Shown in pieces: positions 8,015 to 15,153 of a stretch of DNA of 22,257 nt. A program made the translations under genes and the position numbers. Positions within the stretch are counted from its first letter, which is position 1. Every line of letters begins with the position of its first letter. The DNA comes from Firmicutes bacterium UBA4874 (GTDB lineage Bacteria; Bacillota; Clostridia; Caldicoprobacterales; DTU083): contig DHDO01000106.1 of NCBI GenBank assembly GCA_002399435.1, forward strand, positions 58,790-81,046. Direction: 5' to 3'. The notes beneath the pieces are model-generated. The model worked only from the letters and a program-made list of their open reading frames with translations, was not told the origin of the DNA and did no database searches.

Positions 8015-10153
8015 ATGGCCGAAGAAAACTATGATTTCAGGAAACGTTTGCTGAACGTGCATAAGCCGGAAAGAAGAGATCATACCATCCGTCCCGGAAA
8101 GGGCGAAATTCAAATAGACGACAGATGGGATATTATCATACCGAAGAATGCAGGCAGAGTCCTTGTGAATGCGGCAAAGGATCTGCAGGATTATTTCTTT
8201 GTTTCAATGGGTATCTCCGTTCGACTGAAAAGCACCTGCCATATCGGAAGTGATTGGGAGCAGGATATCCGGAAGATTTTCCTGCTTACCGGAAAAGACA
8301 GCCGTTCTTTGGCGAAAGGATTGGATACCTTGCGCAGCTACCGGATGCTATGCACAGCCGATAAGGTCATGATATGTGGATATGACGACAGGGGAGCTGC
8401 ACAGGGATGCTTCTATCTGGAAGACCTGATGAACCTAAGATGTTCTCCGATCCTGAAAACAGGGGATGAGTGCAGAAAGCCCCTGTTTTCACCCAGGATG
8501 GTTCATTCGGGTTATGGGCTGGATAGGTTCCCGGATTCGCATCTGAATGCCATTGCTCACGCAGGGATGGATGCCATCCTTGTATTTGTAAAAGATGTTG
8601 ATCTGACGCCCACAGGGTATTTGGACTTCAATGAATTGATCTATCGCGCCGCAGGCTATGGGATAGACGTGTATGCATACAGCAGTTTAAAGAGTTCCAG
8701 ACATCCGGACGACACAGATGCCGAAGAGTACTATGATGGCACATATGGGAGATTATTTCAGAAAAGTCCGGACTTGAAAGGGGTTGTTCTGGTAGGAGAA
8801 TCTGTGGAGTTTCCGAGCAAAGATCCGAATACATCCGGCAGACCGCATGAGGAAAACTCAGCAGACGGACTGCCAACCGGCAAGCCCAGCCCGGGCTGGT
8901 GGCCGTGCAGGGATTATCCCCAATGGCTGAACCTTATAAAAAAAGTAATCAGAAAGCATAAGGCGGATGCTGATATTGTATTCTGGACTTATAATTGGGG
9001 ATACGTAGATAAGGAACACAGAGTTGAATTGCTGAAGAATATACCCACGGACATTACGCTGCTCGTAACATTTGAAATGTTTGAAAAGATCAGGACAGAT
9101 CATGTAACCAGCACCTGTGTTGATTATACCTTATCCTTTGAGGGGCCGGGGGAGTATTTCACAAGTGAGGCGGAAATAGCACATGAAAGAGGGATAAGGC
9201 TTTATACAATGTGCAATACAGGTGGACTAACCTGGGACATCGGTGTTATTCCTTATGAACCGGCTCCGTATCAGTGGATGAAACGCTATGAGGGACTGCA
9301 TGCAGCACGGAAAAAGTGGGGCCTGAGCGGTCTGATGGAGTCTCATCATTACGGCTGGTGGCCTTCCTTTATCAGTGAGCTGGCAAAATGGTCCTATTGG
9401 GAGCCTTCTCCTGACAGCGATGAAATCTGCAGGAGGATAGCCCGAAGGGATTTTGGAGAAGAGGGGGAAGACTTGGCGCTGGAAGCCTGGAAGGCCTGGA
9501 GTGAGGGAATTCGATATTATGTATCAACCAATGAGGATCAGTATGGGCCCTTCCGGATCGGTCCGTCCTATCCGCTTGTATTTCGCGCGGATGTCAGGAT
9601 TCCTTCTGTTCCCCATGCCATGTTCGGAGGGAACCGGATCTGTCACACCAATTACAGAGCGGCGGATAATGGGAGGAGTTCCCTGTTTCAGTTCAGGCTT
9701 CCGGTTGAGATAGCCAGGCTGAAAAAGATGCGGGAATGCTTTGAACACGGGGTGGACTGTCTGGAAAAGGTTTACGAAAGACTTCCGGAAAACAGGAAAA
9801 GTGACGCGTTCGCCATGATGAATCTTGGAAAGTTCATCGTCAATTGCGTCAAAACCACCATTCACGTCAAGCAGTGGTACACCTTGAAAATGCAATTGCT
9901 CGTTGAAACGGATGAGAAGAGGATCGGCGAACTGGTTGATCGGATGACAGATATTGGAAGAGCGGAAATCAAAAATGCAAAGGATACGATTCCTCTCGTA
10001 GAGGCAGATTCCCGGCTGGGATGGGAACCCAGTATGGAGTATATGACGGATGCCTTCCATTTGAAATGGAAGATCAGGCAGGTTACTTCCGTGATGGAAG
10101 TGGAATTGCCGGCTTATCTGGCCGCATTAAAACTGAATGACCGTAGAAAATAA
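8015..10153 (+). CDS. Cytoplasmic glycoside-hydrolase-like protein, family unassigned
   Basis: A 712-residue protein without signal peptide. Residues about 30-160 resemble the alpha/beta domain preceding GH20/GH67-type barrels (DDRGAAQGCFYLEDLMNL at about 124-141). Residues about 160-480 read as a barrel with strand-like blocks DAILVFV, IDVYAYS, GVVLVGESVEF, IVFWTYNWG, ITLLVTFE, RLYTMCNTGG and GLMESHHYGWWPS. E262 or E265 (GESVEF) and E442 (MESHHYG) are candidate catalytic acids; this is inference. The rest is helical. ATG 8015 has AGGAG 10 bases upstream; the in-frame ATG 8006 is too close to it. It begins 27 bp after the secreted protein's stop and so is co-transcribed. I cannot place it in a numbered GH family. 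It probably acts on the imported product. Confidence 0.75.
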   Translation: MAEENYDFRKRLLNVHKPERRDHTIRPGKGEIQIDDRWDIIIPKNAGRVLVNAAKDLQDYFFVSMGISVRLKSTCHIGSDWEQDIRKIFLLTGKDSRSLAKGLDTLRSYRMLCTADKVMICGYDDRGAAQGCFYLEDLMNLRCSPILKTGDECRKPLFSPRMVHSGYGLDRFPDSHLNAIAHAGMDAILVFVKDVDLTPTGYLDFNELIYRAAGYGIDVYAYSSLKSSRHPDDTDAEEYYDGTYGRLFQKSPDLKGVVLVGESVEFPSKDPNTSGRPHEENSADGLPTGKPSPGWWPCRDYPQWLNLIKKVIRKHKADADIVFWTYNWGYVDKEHRVELLKNIPTDITLLVTFEMFEKIRTDHVTSTCVDYTLSFEGPGEYFTSEAEIAHERGIRLYTMCNTGGLTWDIGVIPYEPAPYQWMKRYEGLHAARKKWGLSGLMESHHYGWWPSFISELAKWSYWEPSPDSDEICRRIARRDFGEEGEDLALEAWKAWSEGIRYYVSTNEDQYGPFRIGPSYPLVFRADVRIPSVPHAMFGGNRICHTNYRAADNGRSSLFQFRLPVEIARLKKMRECFEHGVDCLEKVYERLPENRKSDAFAMMNLGKFIVNCVKTTIHVKQWYTLKMQLLVETDEKRIGELVDRMTDIGRAEIKNAKDTIPLVEADSRLGWEPSMEYMTDAFHLKWKIRQVTSVMEVELPAYLAALKLNDRRK
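8040..8051 (+). promoter_or_regulatory. Possible intragenic operator O4
   Basis: GGAAACGTTTGC has the perfect palindromic core AAACGTTT. On the minus strand it contains GCAAACG, the same seven bases as the sites at 1127, 1301 and 11342. It lies inside the start of the glycosidase-like gene, where it could be chance. Confidence 0.2.
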
Positions 10154-10186
10154 AAGTGCTTTGACCATTAAAGTATTTTGATTAAA
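10153..10186 (+). repeat. 17-bp imperfect direct repeat in the lacI-type gene leader
   Basis: AAAGTGCTTTGACCATT (10153-10169) is followed directly by AAAGTATTTTGATTAAA (10170-10186), 11 of 17 positions identical. Like the two larger arrays in this locus, it begins at the stop codon of the preceding gene. Within it TATTTT-GATT-AAAATA forms a small palindrome. Confidence 0.5.
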
Positions 10187-10188
10187 AT
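10161..10188 (+). promoter_or_regulatory. Probable promoter of the LacI-type regulator gene
   Basis: TTGACC (10161-10166) and TAAAAT (10183-10188) are 16 bases apart. This would give the regulator its own transcript in addition to read-through from the operon. The palindrome at 10174-10189 overlaps the -10 and could allow autoregulation. Confidence 0.45.
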
Positions 10189-10214
10189 ATTGAAGGAGAG
10201 TGTGATTTGCTATA

Positions 10215-11213
10215 GTGCTGAATCTTAAGGGTATTGCAGAAGAACTCGGGCTTTCGGTCTCCACCGTTTCCCGTGCCATCAACAATACAGGAAGGATAAG
10301 TGAAGAAACCAGAAAAAAAGTGTTGGAAGCGGCGAAGCGGTATAATTACATTCCCAACGACATAGCCAGATCACTGCGATCGAAAAGCGGTAACAGTGTT
10401 GGGATCATTGCTTCTGATATGATCAATAGTTTCTATGCCAATGTGATAAAAGGCGCGCAGTCCGTCTTGCGTGAAAACGGGTTTACGCTTTTTGTCTGTA
10501 ATTCTGATGAGGATACCCAGCTGGAGCAGGAAGCGCTTGAGACTCTTTTAAGCAAGCAGATTTGCGGTTTGATTCTCGCAAGTGTCGGAGAAGACAGCGA
10601 AAGCATTCGGCAGCTCATTAAGCTGGGTACACCGGTAGTGCTGATAGATAATATACCCGATGATCTGGAAGGGTTCGACTCCGTTTCCATCGATAATATC
10701 AATGCTGCGATAAAGCTTACCGATCAGCTGATTGAACATGGCTATCAAAAAATCGGCATGATCTCGGGTCCGATGAGTCAAAGCACAGGGCATGACCGAT
10801 ATTTGGGGTTTAAGATCGCTATGGGAAAAGCAGGTCTTCCCATGAGGGAGGACTGGGTCGTGAAAGGAGATTTCAAAAAACCTTCCGGCCGGCAAGCCAT
10901 GAGACGGCTTTTGTCCCTTGATGCTCCGCCTGAAGCCATAGTCGTCGCAAATAATTATATGGCGTACGGCGCAATAGGTGTTCTGAAGGAAAAAGGTCTT
11001 GCCGTTCCCGGGGACATGGCGGTTGTAGCTTTTGATGCCATTGACGATACAGGGTTGATTTCTCCTAAAATTACCTCCATGAACCAGGATCCTCTGGAAA
11101 TAGGGATTCAGGCGGCAACCATCCTTCTTGATAAAATCAATAACGGACAATCCAAAAAAATCTACAGAAATCTAATCTTAAAGCCATCCTTATACGATGG
11201 AGAGTCCTGGTAA
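10215..11213 (+). CDS. LacI-family transcriptional regulator
   Basis: DNA-binding repressor or activator of a sugar locus, 332 aa, the usual family length. Residues 1-22 hold the LacI helix-turn-helix (LKGIAEELGLSVSTVSRAI), and the hinge helix ARSLRSKSG ends at about residue 60. The rest is a periplasmic-binding-protein-like effector domain (VGIIASDM at the start, VVAFDAID near 270). The start is GTG 10215; AAGGAG is 16 bases upstream, which is long, so translation may be weak, as is common for regulators. The DNA-recognition residues suggest a CG-centred palindrome, consistent with the GCAAACG sites at 1127 and 11342. The effector is unknown, probably the imported sugar or a metabolite of it. 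Confidence 0.93.
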   Translation: MLNLKGIAEELGLSVSTVSRAINNTGRISEETRKKVLEAAKRYNYIPNDIARSLRSKSGNSVGIIASDMINSFYANVIKGAQSVLRENGFTLFVCNSDEDTQLEQEALETLLSKQICGLILASVGEDSESIRQLIKLGTPVVLIDNIPDDLEGFDSVSIDNINAAIKLTDQLIEHGYQKIGMISGPMSQSTGHDRYLGFKIAMGKAGLPMREDWVVKGDFKKPSGRQAMRRLLSLDAPPEAIVVANNYMAYGAIGVLKEKGLAVPGDMAVVAFDAIDDTGLISPKITSMNQDPLEIGIQAATILLDKINNGQSKKIYRNLILKPSLYDGESW

Positions 11214-11303
11214 TGGATGAAATGATCCGGATGACGATGATGGTCTTGCCTACGCACGATCCACTATGGTTTATTTATCCCGGACGCAGACTTCAGGCGG
11301 TAA

Positions 11304-11331
11304 TTGGACGGGGAGGCAGCAATTCTATTCT
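11304..11331 (+). promoter_or_regulatory. Candidate promoter of the creatininase-like gene
   Basis: TTGGAC (11304-11309) and TATTCT (11326-11331) are 16 bases apart. The predicted start point, near 11338, is followed at once by the operator-like site at 11342, the same layout as at 1089-1140. Confidence 0.4.
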
Positions 11332-11341
11332 GATAAATAAG

Positions 11342-11353
11342 GCAAACGATTGC
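11342..11353 (+). promoter_or_regulatory. Candidate LacI-family operator O3
   Basis: GCAAACGATTGC is a near-perfect palindrome around its central CG (five of six positions per half). It shares GGCAAACG with O1 at 1127, including the preceding G. It is placed about 4 bases after the predicted transcription start. Binding by the regulator encoded just upstream is inferred. Confidence 0.5.
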
Positions 11354-11408
11354 TTCAACAGATGCAGGCACGCAAGGGATATTTACTATAATAAAGGGAG
11401 GTTTTTGC

Positions 11409-12146
11409 ATGAAACTGAGTTATGCATATCCAAGGGAACTGAAAAAAGCAAGGGAGGAGAATTGGCCGCTGGCCATTCCCCTCGGGGTGATTGAGTATCA
11501 TGCCGAGCATATGGCCGTAGGCTGCGATACGTTTATCGCTGAGAGATCCCTGGAAATCCTGGAAAAAGAGCGCAACATGGTGCTGGCCCCTCCTTTTTGG
11601 TATGGCCCGGCCAGCTGGGCTGTAGCCGGACCGGAACAACCCTGTTCCATCCATGTGGATTATGACGCCTTTGAGAAGATGTTTCACGATATATTCATTT
11701 CGCTGCTGGACGGCGGCTGGCGGAATATCTATGTATTTTACTTTCATCAGAGTGAGGCCCTGAACCCTATGGGGTTAAGCGTCATGAAAGCTGCAAAAAC
11801 GGCTGTATTTGAATTTCTGCAGAATAAGAAAGGCTATGGCTGGTGGGGGGACGAAAAAAATGCGGCTTTTTACGAGAGCCTGGGTCAGGAAGATAAGGAT
11901 AACCCATGGAACTGGATCAAAGTACTTACCATTAGCGAGCAGTCCATTACTGATGAATTTGGTTTTGATCATGCCGGCAAATGGGAGACTTCGTTGTTAA
12001 GCCACCTGGCTCCGGCAGCGGTAAAATATGAGCGCCGGCAGGACAACCGGGCATGGTTTGCCCGTTCTGCTCAGGAAGCCAGCCCGGAAATCGGCCGGCA
12101 GATGACGAAAAGAATCGTTGAGCGCCTCAGAAGTCTGATTGTATAA
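11409..12146 (+). CDS. Creatininase-family amidohydrolase
   Basis: A 245-residue member of the creatininase family, metal-dependent enzymes that open cyclic amides or hydrolyse amides (creatininase, FAPy deformylase ArfB, MftE). E29, H31 and D40 (IEYHAEHMAVGCD) have exactly the spacing of Glu34, His36 and Asp45, the metal ligands of Pseudomonas creatininase. H113 (YFHQSEALNP) stands where the family has NGHGGN or NGHYEN, and the HAGKWETS block (E193) matches the conserved HAGxxETS. The Glu122 ligand position of creatininase is Ser115 here, so true creatininase activity is unlikely. ATG 11409 has AGGGAGG in front. It has its own candidate promoter and operator and lies 136 bp before the creatinase-like gene, which suggests a linked step on an amide-containing substrate. 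Confidence 0.85.
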   Translation: MKLSYAYPRELKKAREENWPLAIPLGVIEYHAEHMAVGCDTFIAERSLEILEKERNMVLAPPFWYGPASWAVAGPEQPCSIHVDYDAFEKMFHDIFISLLDGGWRNIYVFYFHQSEALNPMGLSVMKAAKTAVFEFLQNKKGYGWWGDEKNAAFYESLGQEDKDNPWNWIKVLTISEQSITDEFGFDHAGKWETSLLSHLAPAAVKYERRQDNRAWFARSAQEASPEIGRQMTKRIVERLRSLIV

Positions 12147-12247
12147 ATAACAGGAGCGGTAAAACGCACTCTTGATTGTATCAATAACAGGCGTGCTAAA
12201 ACGCACTCTTGATTGTATCAATAACAGACGTGGTAAAACGCACTTTT
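12137..12247 (+). repeat. Three tandem 37-bp repeats in the spacer
   Basis: Three gap-free 37-bp units start at 12137, 12174 and 12211. Each begins GATTGTAT and carries AATAACAG, then TAAAACGCACT. Units 1 and 2 differ at four positions and units 2 and 3 at three. The first unit starts in the last codons of the creatininase-like gene and includes its stop. In units 1 and 2 the bases around TAAAA can form a short hairpin (GCG...CGC). There are no spacers between units, so it is not a CRISPR array. Confidence 0.92.
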
Positions 12248-12281
12248 ATAGAATGAAAAAAGGAAGCAGAGGAGAATGAAA

Positions 12282-13457
12282 ATGACAAGGAGAGTTCGGA
12301 TTCCGGACAAGGAATACGCGGTAAGGGCTGCGAATGCGGCTAAATTGGCGAGAGAGATGGGGTTGGATGTCCTGATTGTCAATTCCACCGAGAGTGATTA
12401 TGGAAATGCCCGTTATTTCTCCGGATTTTGGCCGGTCTTCGAGCGATTTGGTGTGGCGATCAACGCGCAAACCGGGGAAGCAGCGCTGATGGTAGGACCG
12501 GAAAGCCGCTATTTTGCCCAGGACAGCGCGAGGATCGACAAGATCTTTGTACTGCGGGAGTATCGCGAATCAGCCGACCCGCAGTATCCGGAACTGGTTC
12601 CTGATACTTTTCACACCGCATTGGAAGCAATCGGCGTTACCGGTAAAAAGCTGAGAATCGGCGTCGCCAGTTATCTGGATACCACCGTGGTGATCATGCA
12701 GGGAATCCGGGATGCTTTCCCTGAGGCGGAAATTATTCGTGCCGATGAGATCATGGTGCGTCTGCGTTCCATAAAGTCTCCGGCTGAAATAGCATGTCTG
12801 AAGGAGGGCTACCGTATTGCCGAATTGGCTACAAAAGCGGTCATTGACGAAATCAGGCCCGGCATGACCGAGCTCCAGATGGTAGGGGTGGCCCAAAGGA
12901 TTATTTATGAAAACGGAGCAGAATATGAGGGGCTTCCCATGTATGTATTTTCCGAAGCTTCCACCCGGCATGCCATCTCCCGCTCCGGCTACAGGAAATT
13001 CAGCAAAGGAGATATTGTGCAGCTGAATCTGTCGTCAAAAATTGACGGGTATTCCGCGTCTGTCGGTTTGCCGATTGTGCTGGGCAAATTGGAAGGCCGC
13101 CGACGGGAAGTTGTTCTGTTTGGCCTTGAAGCACATAAATGGACGGAAAAGCAATTGAAAGCGGGCGTAAATGCTGCGGATATTGCCAGGGCTTTTTATG
13201 ATTATTTCCAAAGGCATGGTTTTGGGGAGAACTTCGTTTACGGGCCCCTGCATGGGACGGGACTGTGTGAAGTGGAAGCCCCCTGGGTTGAAACACAGTC
13301 AGATTATAGTTTGAAACCGGGTATGTGCTTCCAGGTGGATACCTTCGTATCTACAAAGGAATTCGGAGCACGCTGGGAAAAGGGCATTGCCATCACGGAC
13401 ACCGGTTACGAGGTGCTGAGTGGGCCTATCGGTACCCTGTATGAACTGAATTTTTGA
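12282..13457 (+). CDS. Creatinase-like M24 pita-bread protein lacking metal ligands
   Basis: A 391-residue protein of the M24/creatinase fold: N-terminal domain about 1-165 and pita-bread domain about 166-391. Aligned to M24 aminopeptidases, the first two ligand Asp are N249 (VQLNLSS) and S260 (DGYSASVG), and the first ligand Glu is D353 (CFQVDTF). H324 (GPLHGTG) and E366 (ARWEKG) are kept, as is the substrate-side H230 (STRHAIS). Three of five ligands are thus changed. Creatinase (creatine to sarcosine and urea) is the classic metal-free member, using His232, so this is more likely a C-N hydrolase or other metal-free enzyme than a Xaa-Pro peptidase. ATG 12282 has GAGGAG 7 bases upstream; ATG 12276 is too close. 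It is the last gene before the terminator at 13481. Confidence 0.85.
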   Translation: MTRRVRIPDKEYAVRAANAAKLAREMGLDVLIVNSTESDYGNARYFSGFWPVFERFGVAINAQTGEAALMVGPESRYFAQDSARIDKIFVLREYRESADPQYPELVPDTFHTALEAIGVTGKKLRIGVASYLDTTVVIMQGIRDAFPEAEIIRADEIMVRLRSIKSPAEIACLKEGYRIAELATKAVIDEIRPGMTELQMVGVAQRIIYENGAEYEGLPMYVFSEASTRHAISRSGYRKFSKGDIVQLNLSSKIDGYSASVGLPIVLGKLEGRRREVVLFGLEAHKWTEKQLKAGVNAADIARAFYDYFQRHGFGENFVYGPLHGTGLCEVEAPWVETQSDYSLKPGMCFQVDTFVSTKEFGARWEKGIAITDTGYEVLSGPIGTLYELNF

Positions 13458-13480
13458 TTTTACGATATTGTGGTTTGCTC

Positions 13481-13533
13481 GCTCTCCCGTTGTTGGCGGT
13501 ACACGATTCGCCATCCATGGGAGAGCATTTTTT
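13481..13533 (+). terminator. Rho-independent terminator of the catabolic operon
   Basis: GCTCTCCC (13481-13488) pairs with GGGAGAGC (13519-13526), with an inner GGCG/CGCC stem, followed by A and six T (13528-13533). It is 24 bases after the creatinase-like stop, which marks the end of the locus. Confidence 0.85.
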
Positions 13534-13577
13534 GTGATGTACAAAAACCTTCAATGGCTGCGGCAGTAGGAAAAGCA

Positions 13578-14579
13578 CTATGAGATGTACAATATGGGCA
13601 TGGTTTCCAACTGTTGCGATAGCTTTTCCCGTAAAAAGGACTCGACCTCTGCGCGTATCTCATTTCGATACCTGTATTTGCCGCGCCCGCGTCCGGTCAT
13701 AGTGTTCCGGTCGAAAAGCTGTATGGCATTTGGAAATGCCTCCGTGTTAATTGCGTTTTGTACAAAGCTATACGTCATCAGAATAATCTCGATGAATCCG
13801 CTGCTTTTGACCTTTTTGCTTAACTCATCTGCCAATTGCCCGATCAATTCCCCATATAGCGACTTCCAATCGGGAAGAAGGATCACAGGCGCAATTAACA
13901 TTCCCACTGGATATCCTGCCTCCGCCACGTCGTTAAGGGCGTGGATTCTTGCATGCAGCGGGGAAGTGCCCAGTTCTATGCGGCTGATCACGGTCTGTGG
14001 ATTTACGCTCATACGGAATATGGTTTTGCCTTTATGGTCAAGGGTCAGCAGCGGATTTACCATATCAAATTTCGTTGGGAATGTCAGATTCCCATGTCCT
14101 TCATGCGCAAAGTGCTCGATTGTGTAGGGTAAATTATCTGTTATGGTGTTTTCCAGCAGCAAATCGCTGTTGCTGCCAATCTCATAGGTCTGTGGTACCG
14201 GAGCGGCGGCGTCCTTCTTAAGCAGCCTGCTCAGCATTTGTTCACGGTTGACAAACAAGCGCAGATAGGCACATTTGTTGTAATTGCATACCAGATAGCA
14301 GTATAGACACATAGCTCTGCAGCCTGAGGACGTATAGGGTACCAGCCAGTCGGAGACCTTATGGTTGGGGACATATCGGTGCGTCTTTCTGACTCCGATA
14401 ATAAGATGGCTTTTCAGTTTCGGAAAATCCCGGTTTTCTGCGGCGGTCAGATCCGGTATGCGGTTATGACTCTCTATCTGTATCCAGGGCAAGTTTGCGT
14501 ATTTTCTTTGGAGCTTCTTTCCCAATACATAGTCAAGCGCGTCCGGCTCATAATATACTGCATCAAAGCGCATATCCAT
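13578..14579 (-). CDS. Spore photoproduct lyase-like radical SAM protein
   Basis: A 333-residue protein of the SplB family, which repairs the spore photoproduct thymine dimer during germination. C87, C91 and C94 (GCRAMCLYC) form the CX3CX2C site for the 4Fe-4S cluster, and Y93 and Y95 match the tyrosines of the radical relay. Blocks IGVRKTHRY, TKFDMVNPLL and GTSPLHARI follow the family. The position of the hydrogen-donating Cys141 of Bacillus SplB appears to be Ser136 (EIGSNSD for AACTSD); this rests on an alignment from memory. Start ATG 14579 gives the family length and has GGCGG upstream, but the frame stays open for 92 more codons. Monocistronic and convergent to the catabolic operon. Confidence 0.85.
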   Translation of the reverse strand: MDMRFDAVYYEPDALDYVLGKKLQRKYANLPWIQIESHNRIPDLTAAENRDFPKLKSHLIIGVRKTHRYVPNHKVSDWLVPYTSSGCRAMCLYCYLVCNYNKCAYLRLFVNREQMLSRLLKKDAAAPVPQTYEIGSNSDLLLENTITDNLPYTIEHFAHEGHGNLTFPTKFDMVNPLLTLDHKGKTIFRMSVNPQTVISRIELGTSPLHARIHALNDVAEAGYPVGMLIAPVILLPDWKSLYGELIGQLADELSKKVKSSGFIEIILMTYSFVQNAINTEAFPNAIQLFDRNTMTGRGRGKYRYRNEIRAEVESFLREKLSQQLETMPILYIS

Positions 14580-14855
14580 TTTTATATTCCGCCTTTCTGC
14601 GAAAGGCACCGACGGGGTTATGGAACACGGCGGCTTTCGCTCTTGCTGATTATTATGGTTTCCGGAAATGATAAAGATTATTTGATAGGGCTCTTTCAGA
14701 TAAGAAAGGTTATGCTTCGCATTAAAGATCTGCCCCAGGATAAGCGGTAACGCAAGCCACAGTAAGGAAGCGATAATCATCAGGACTTGGGTGGCAATAA
14801 TTCTTGTGCGCAGATGACGGACAAATCCCCATGCCCGAATAATAATATTTCTCAT
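14580..14855 (-). pseudogene. In-frame extension before splB, possible ABC exporter remnant
   Basis: An ATG at 14855 with GGAGG 5 bases upstream opens a frame that runs without a stop into the SplB-like gene. Its first 40 residues (basic VRHLRTRI, then a hydrophobic stretch ending LALPLILGQIFNA) resemble the first membrane helix of an ABC exporter. After that the similarity ends and about 50 low-character residues follow (GNHNNQQERKPPC). Either a broken exporter gene has been joined to the lyase, or the lyase carries a membrane-anchored N-terminus. I favour a remnant, since SplB proteins do not usually have such an extension. Confidence 0.45.
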
Positions 14856-14905
14856 GTTGTCCTCCATTTCAACTGCCAACAGCGGCACAAATAGTTGTTA
14901 AAAGC

Positions 14906-14934
14906 TTTACACTATTGGAAATATAGTGTATAAT
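14906..14934 (+). promoter_or_regulatory. Promoter with an embedded 8-bp palindrome
   Basis: TTTACA (14906-14911) and TATAAT (14929-14934) are separated by 17 bases. The spacer and part of both boxes form an inverted repeat: TACACTAT (14908-14915), TGGAAAT, ATAGTGTA (14923-14930). This is the layout of a repressor site over a promoter; a GntR/YtrA-type protein is one possibility. It points toward the lipoprotein gene, which begins 220 bp later. The stretch 14935-15153 shows no recognisable gene. Confidence 0.65.
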
Positions 14935-15153
14935 AACAAGCGTAGGGGTAATCATCATAATTAATTTGCCCCAGGAAGCTAACATGAGACCAGCAGGAAA
15001 AGACATCACTTCTTGTAGCTTTTATTATGAATCTCCGAATTTGTGTTGTATTCGAATTGTCTAATGTTTCTTACTTGTAACAGCGCTAACGAAATGAGCA
15101 CCATATGATGTAAATGTGATGGGATTCTATCACTGGAAAGGATGGGTAGCAAT

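Noticed and set aside
11213..11494. A 93-codon open frame starting at the regulator's stop codon (TAATG)
   Set aside because: It overlaps the well-supported creatininase-like start by 86 bases, crosses the candidate promoter and operator, and resembles no family. Composition is random.
12137..12247. CRISPR array
   Set aside because: The 37-bp units adjoin directly with no spacers, there are only three, and no cas gene is in the window.
14361..14750. A 129-codon plus-strand open frame opposite the SplB-like gene
   Set aside because: It is antisense to the conserved radical SAM coding sequence, with no ribosome binding site or family similarity.
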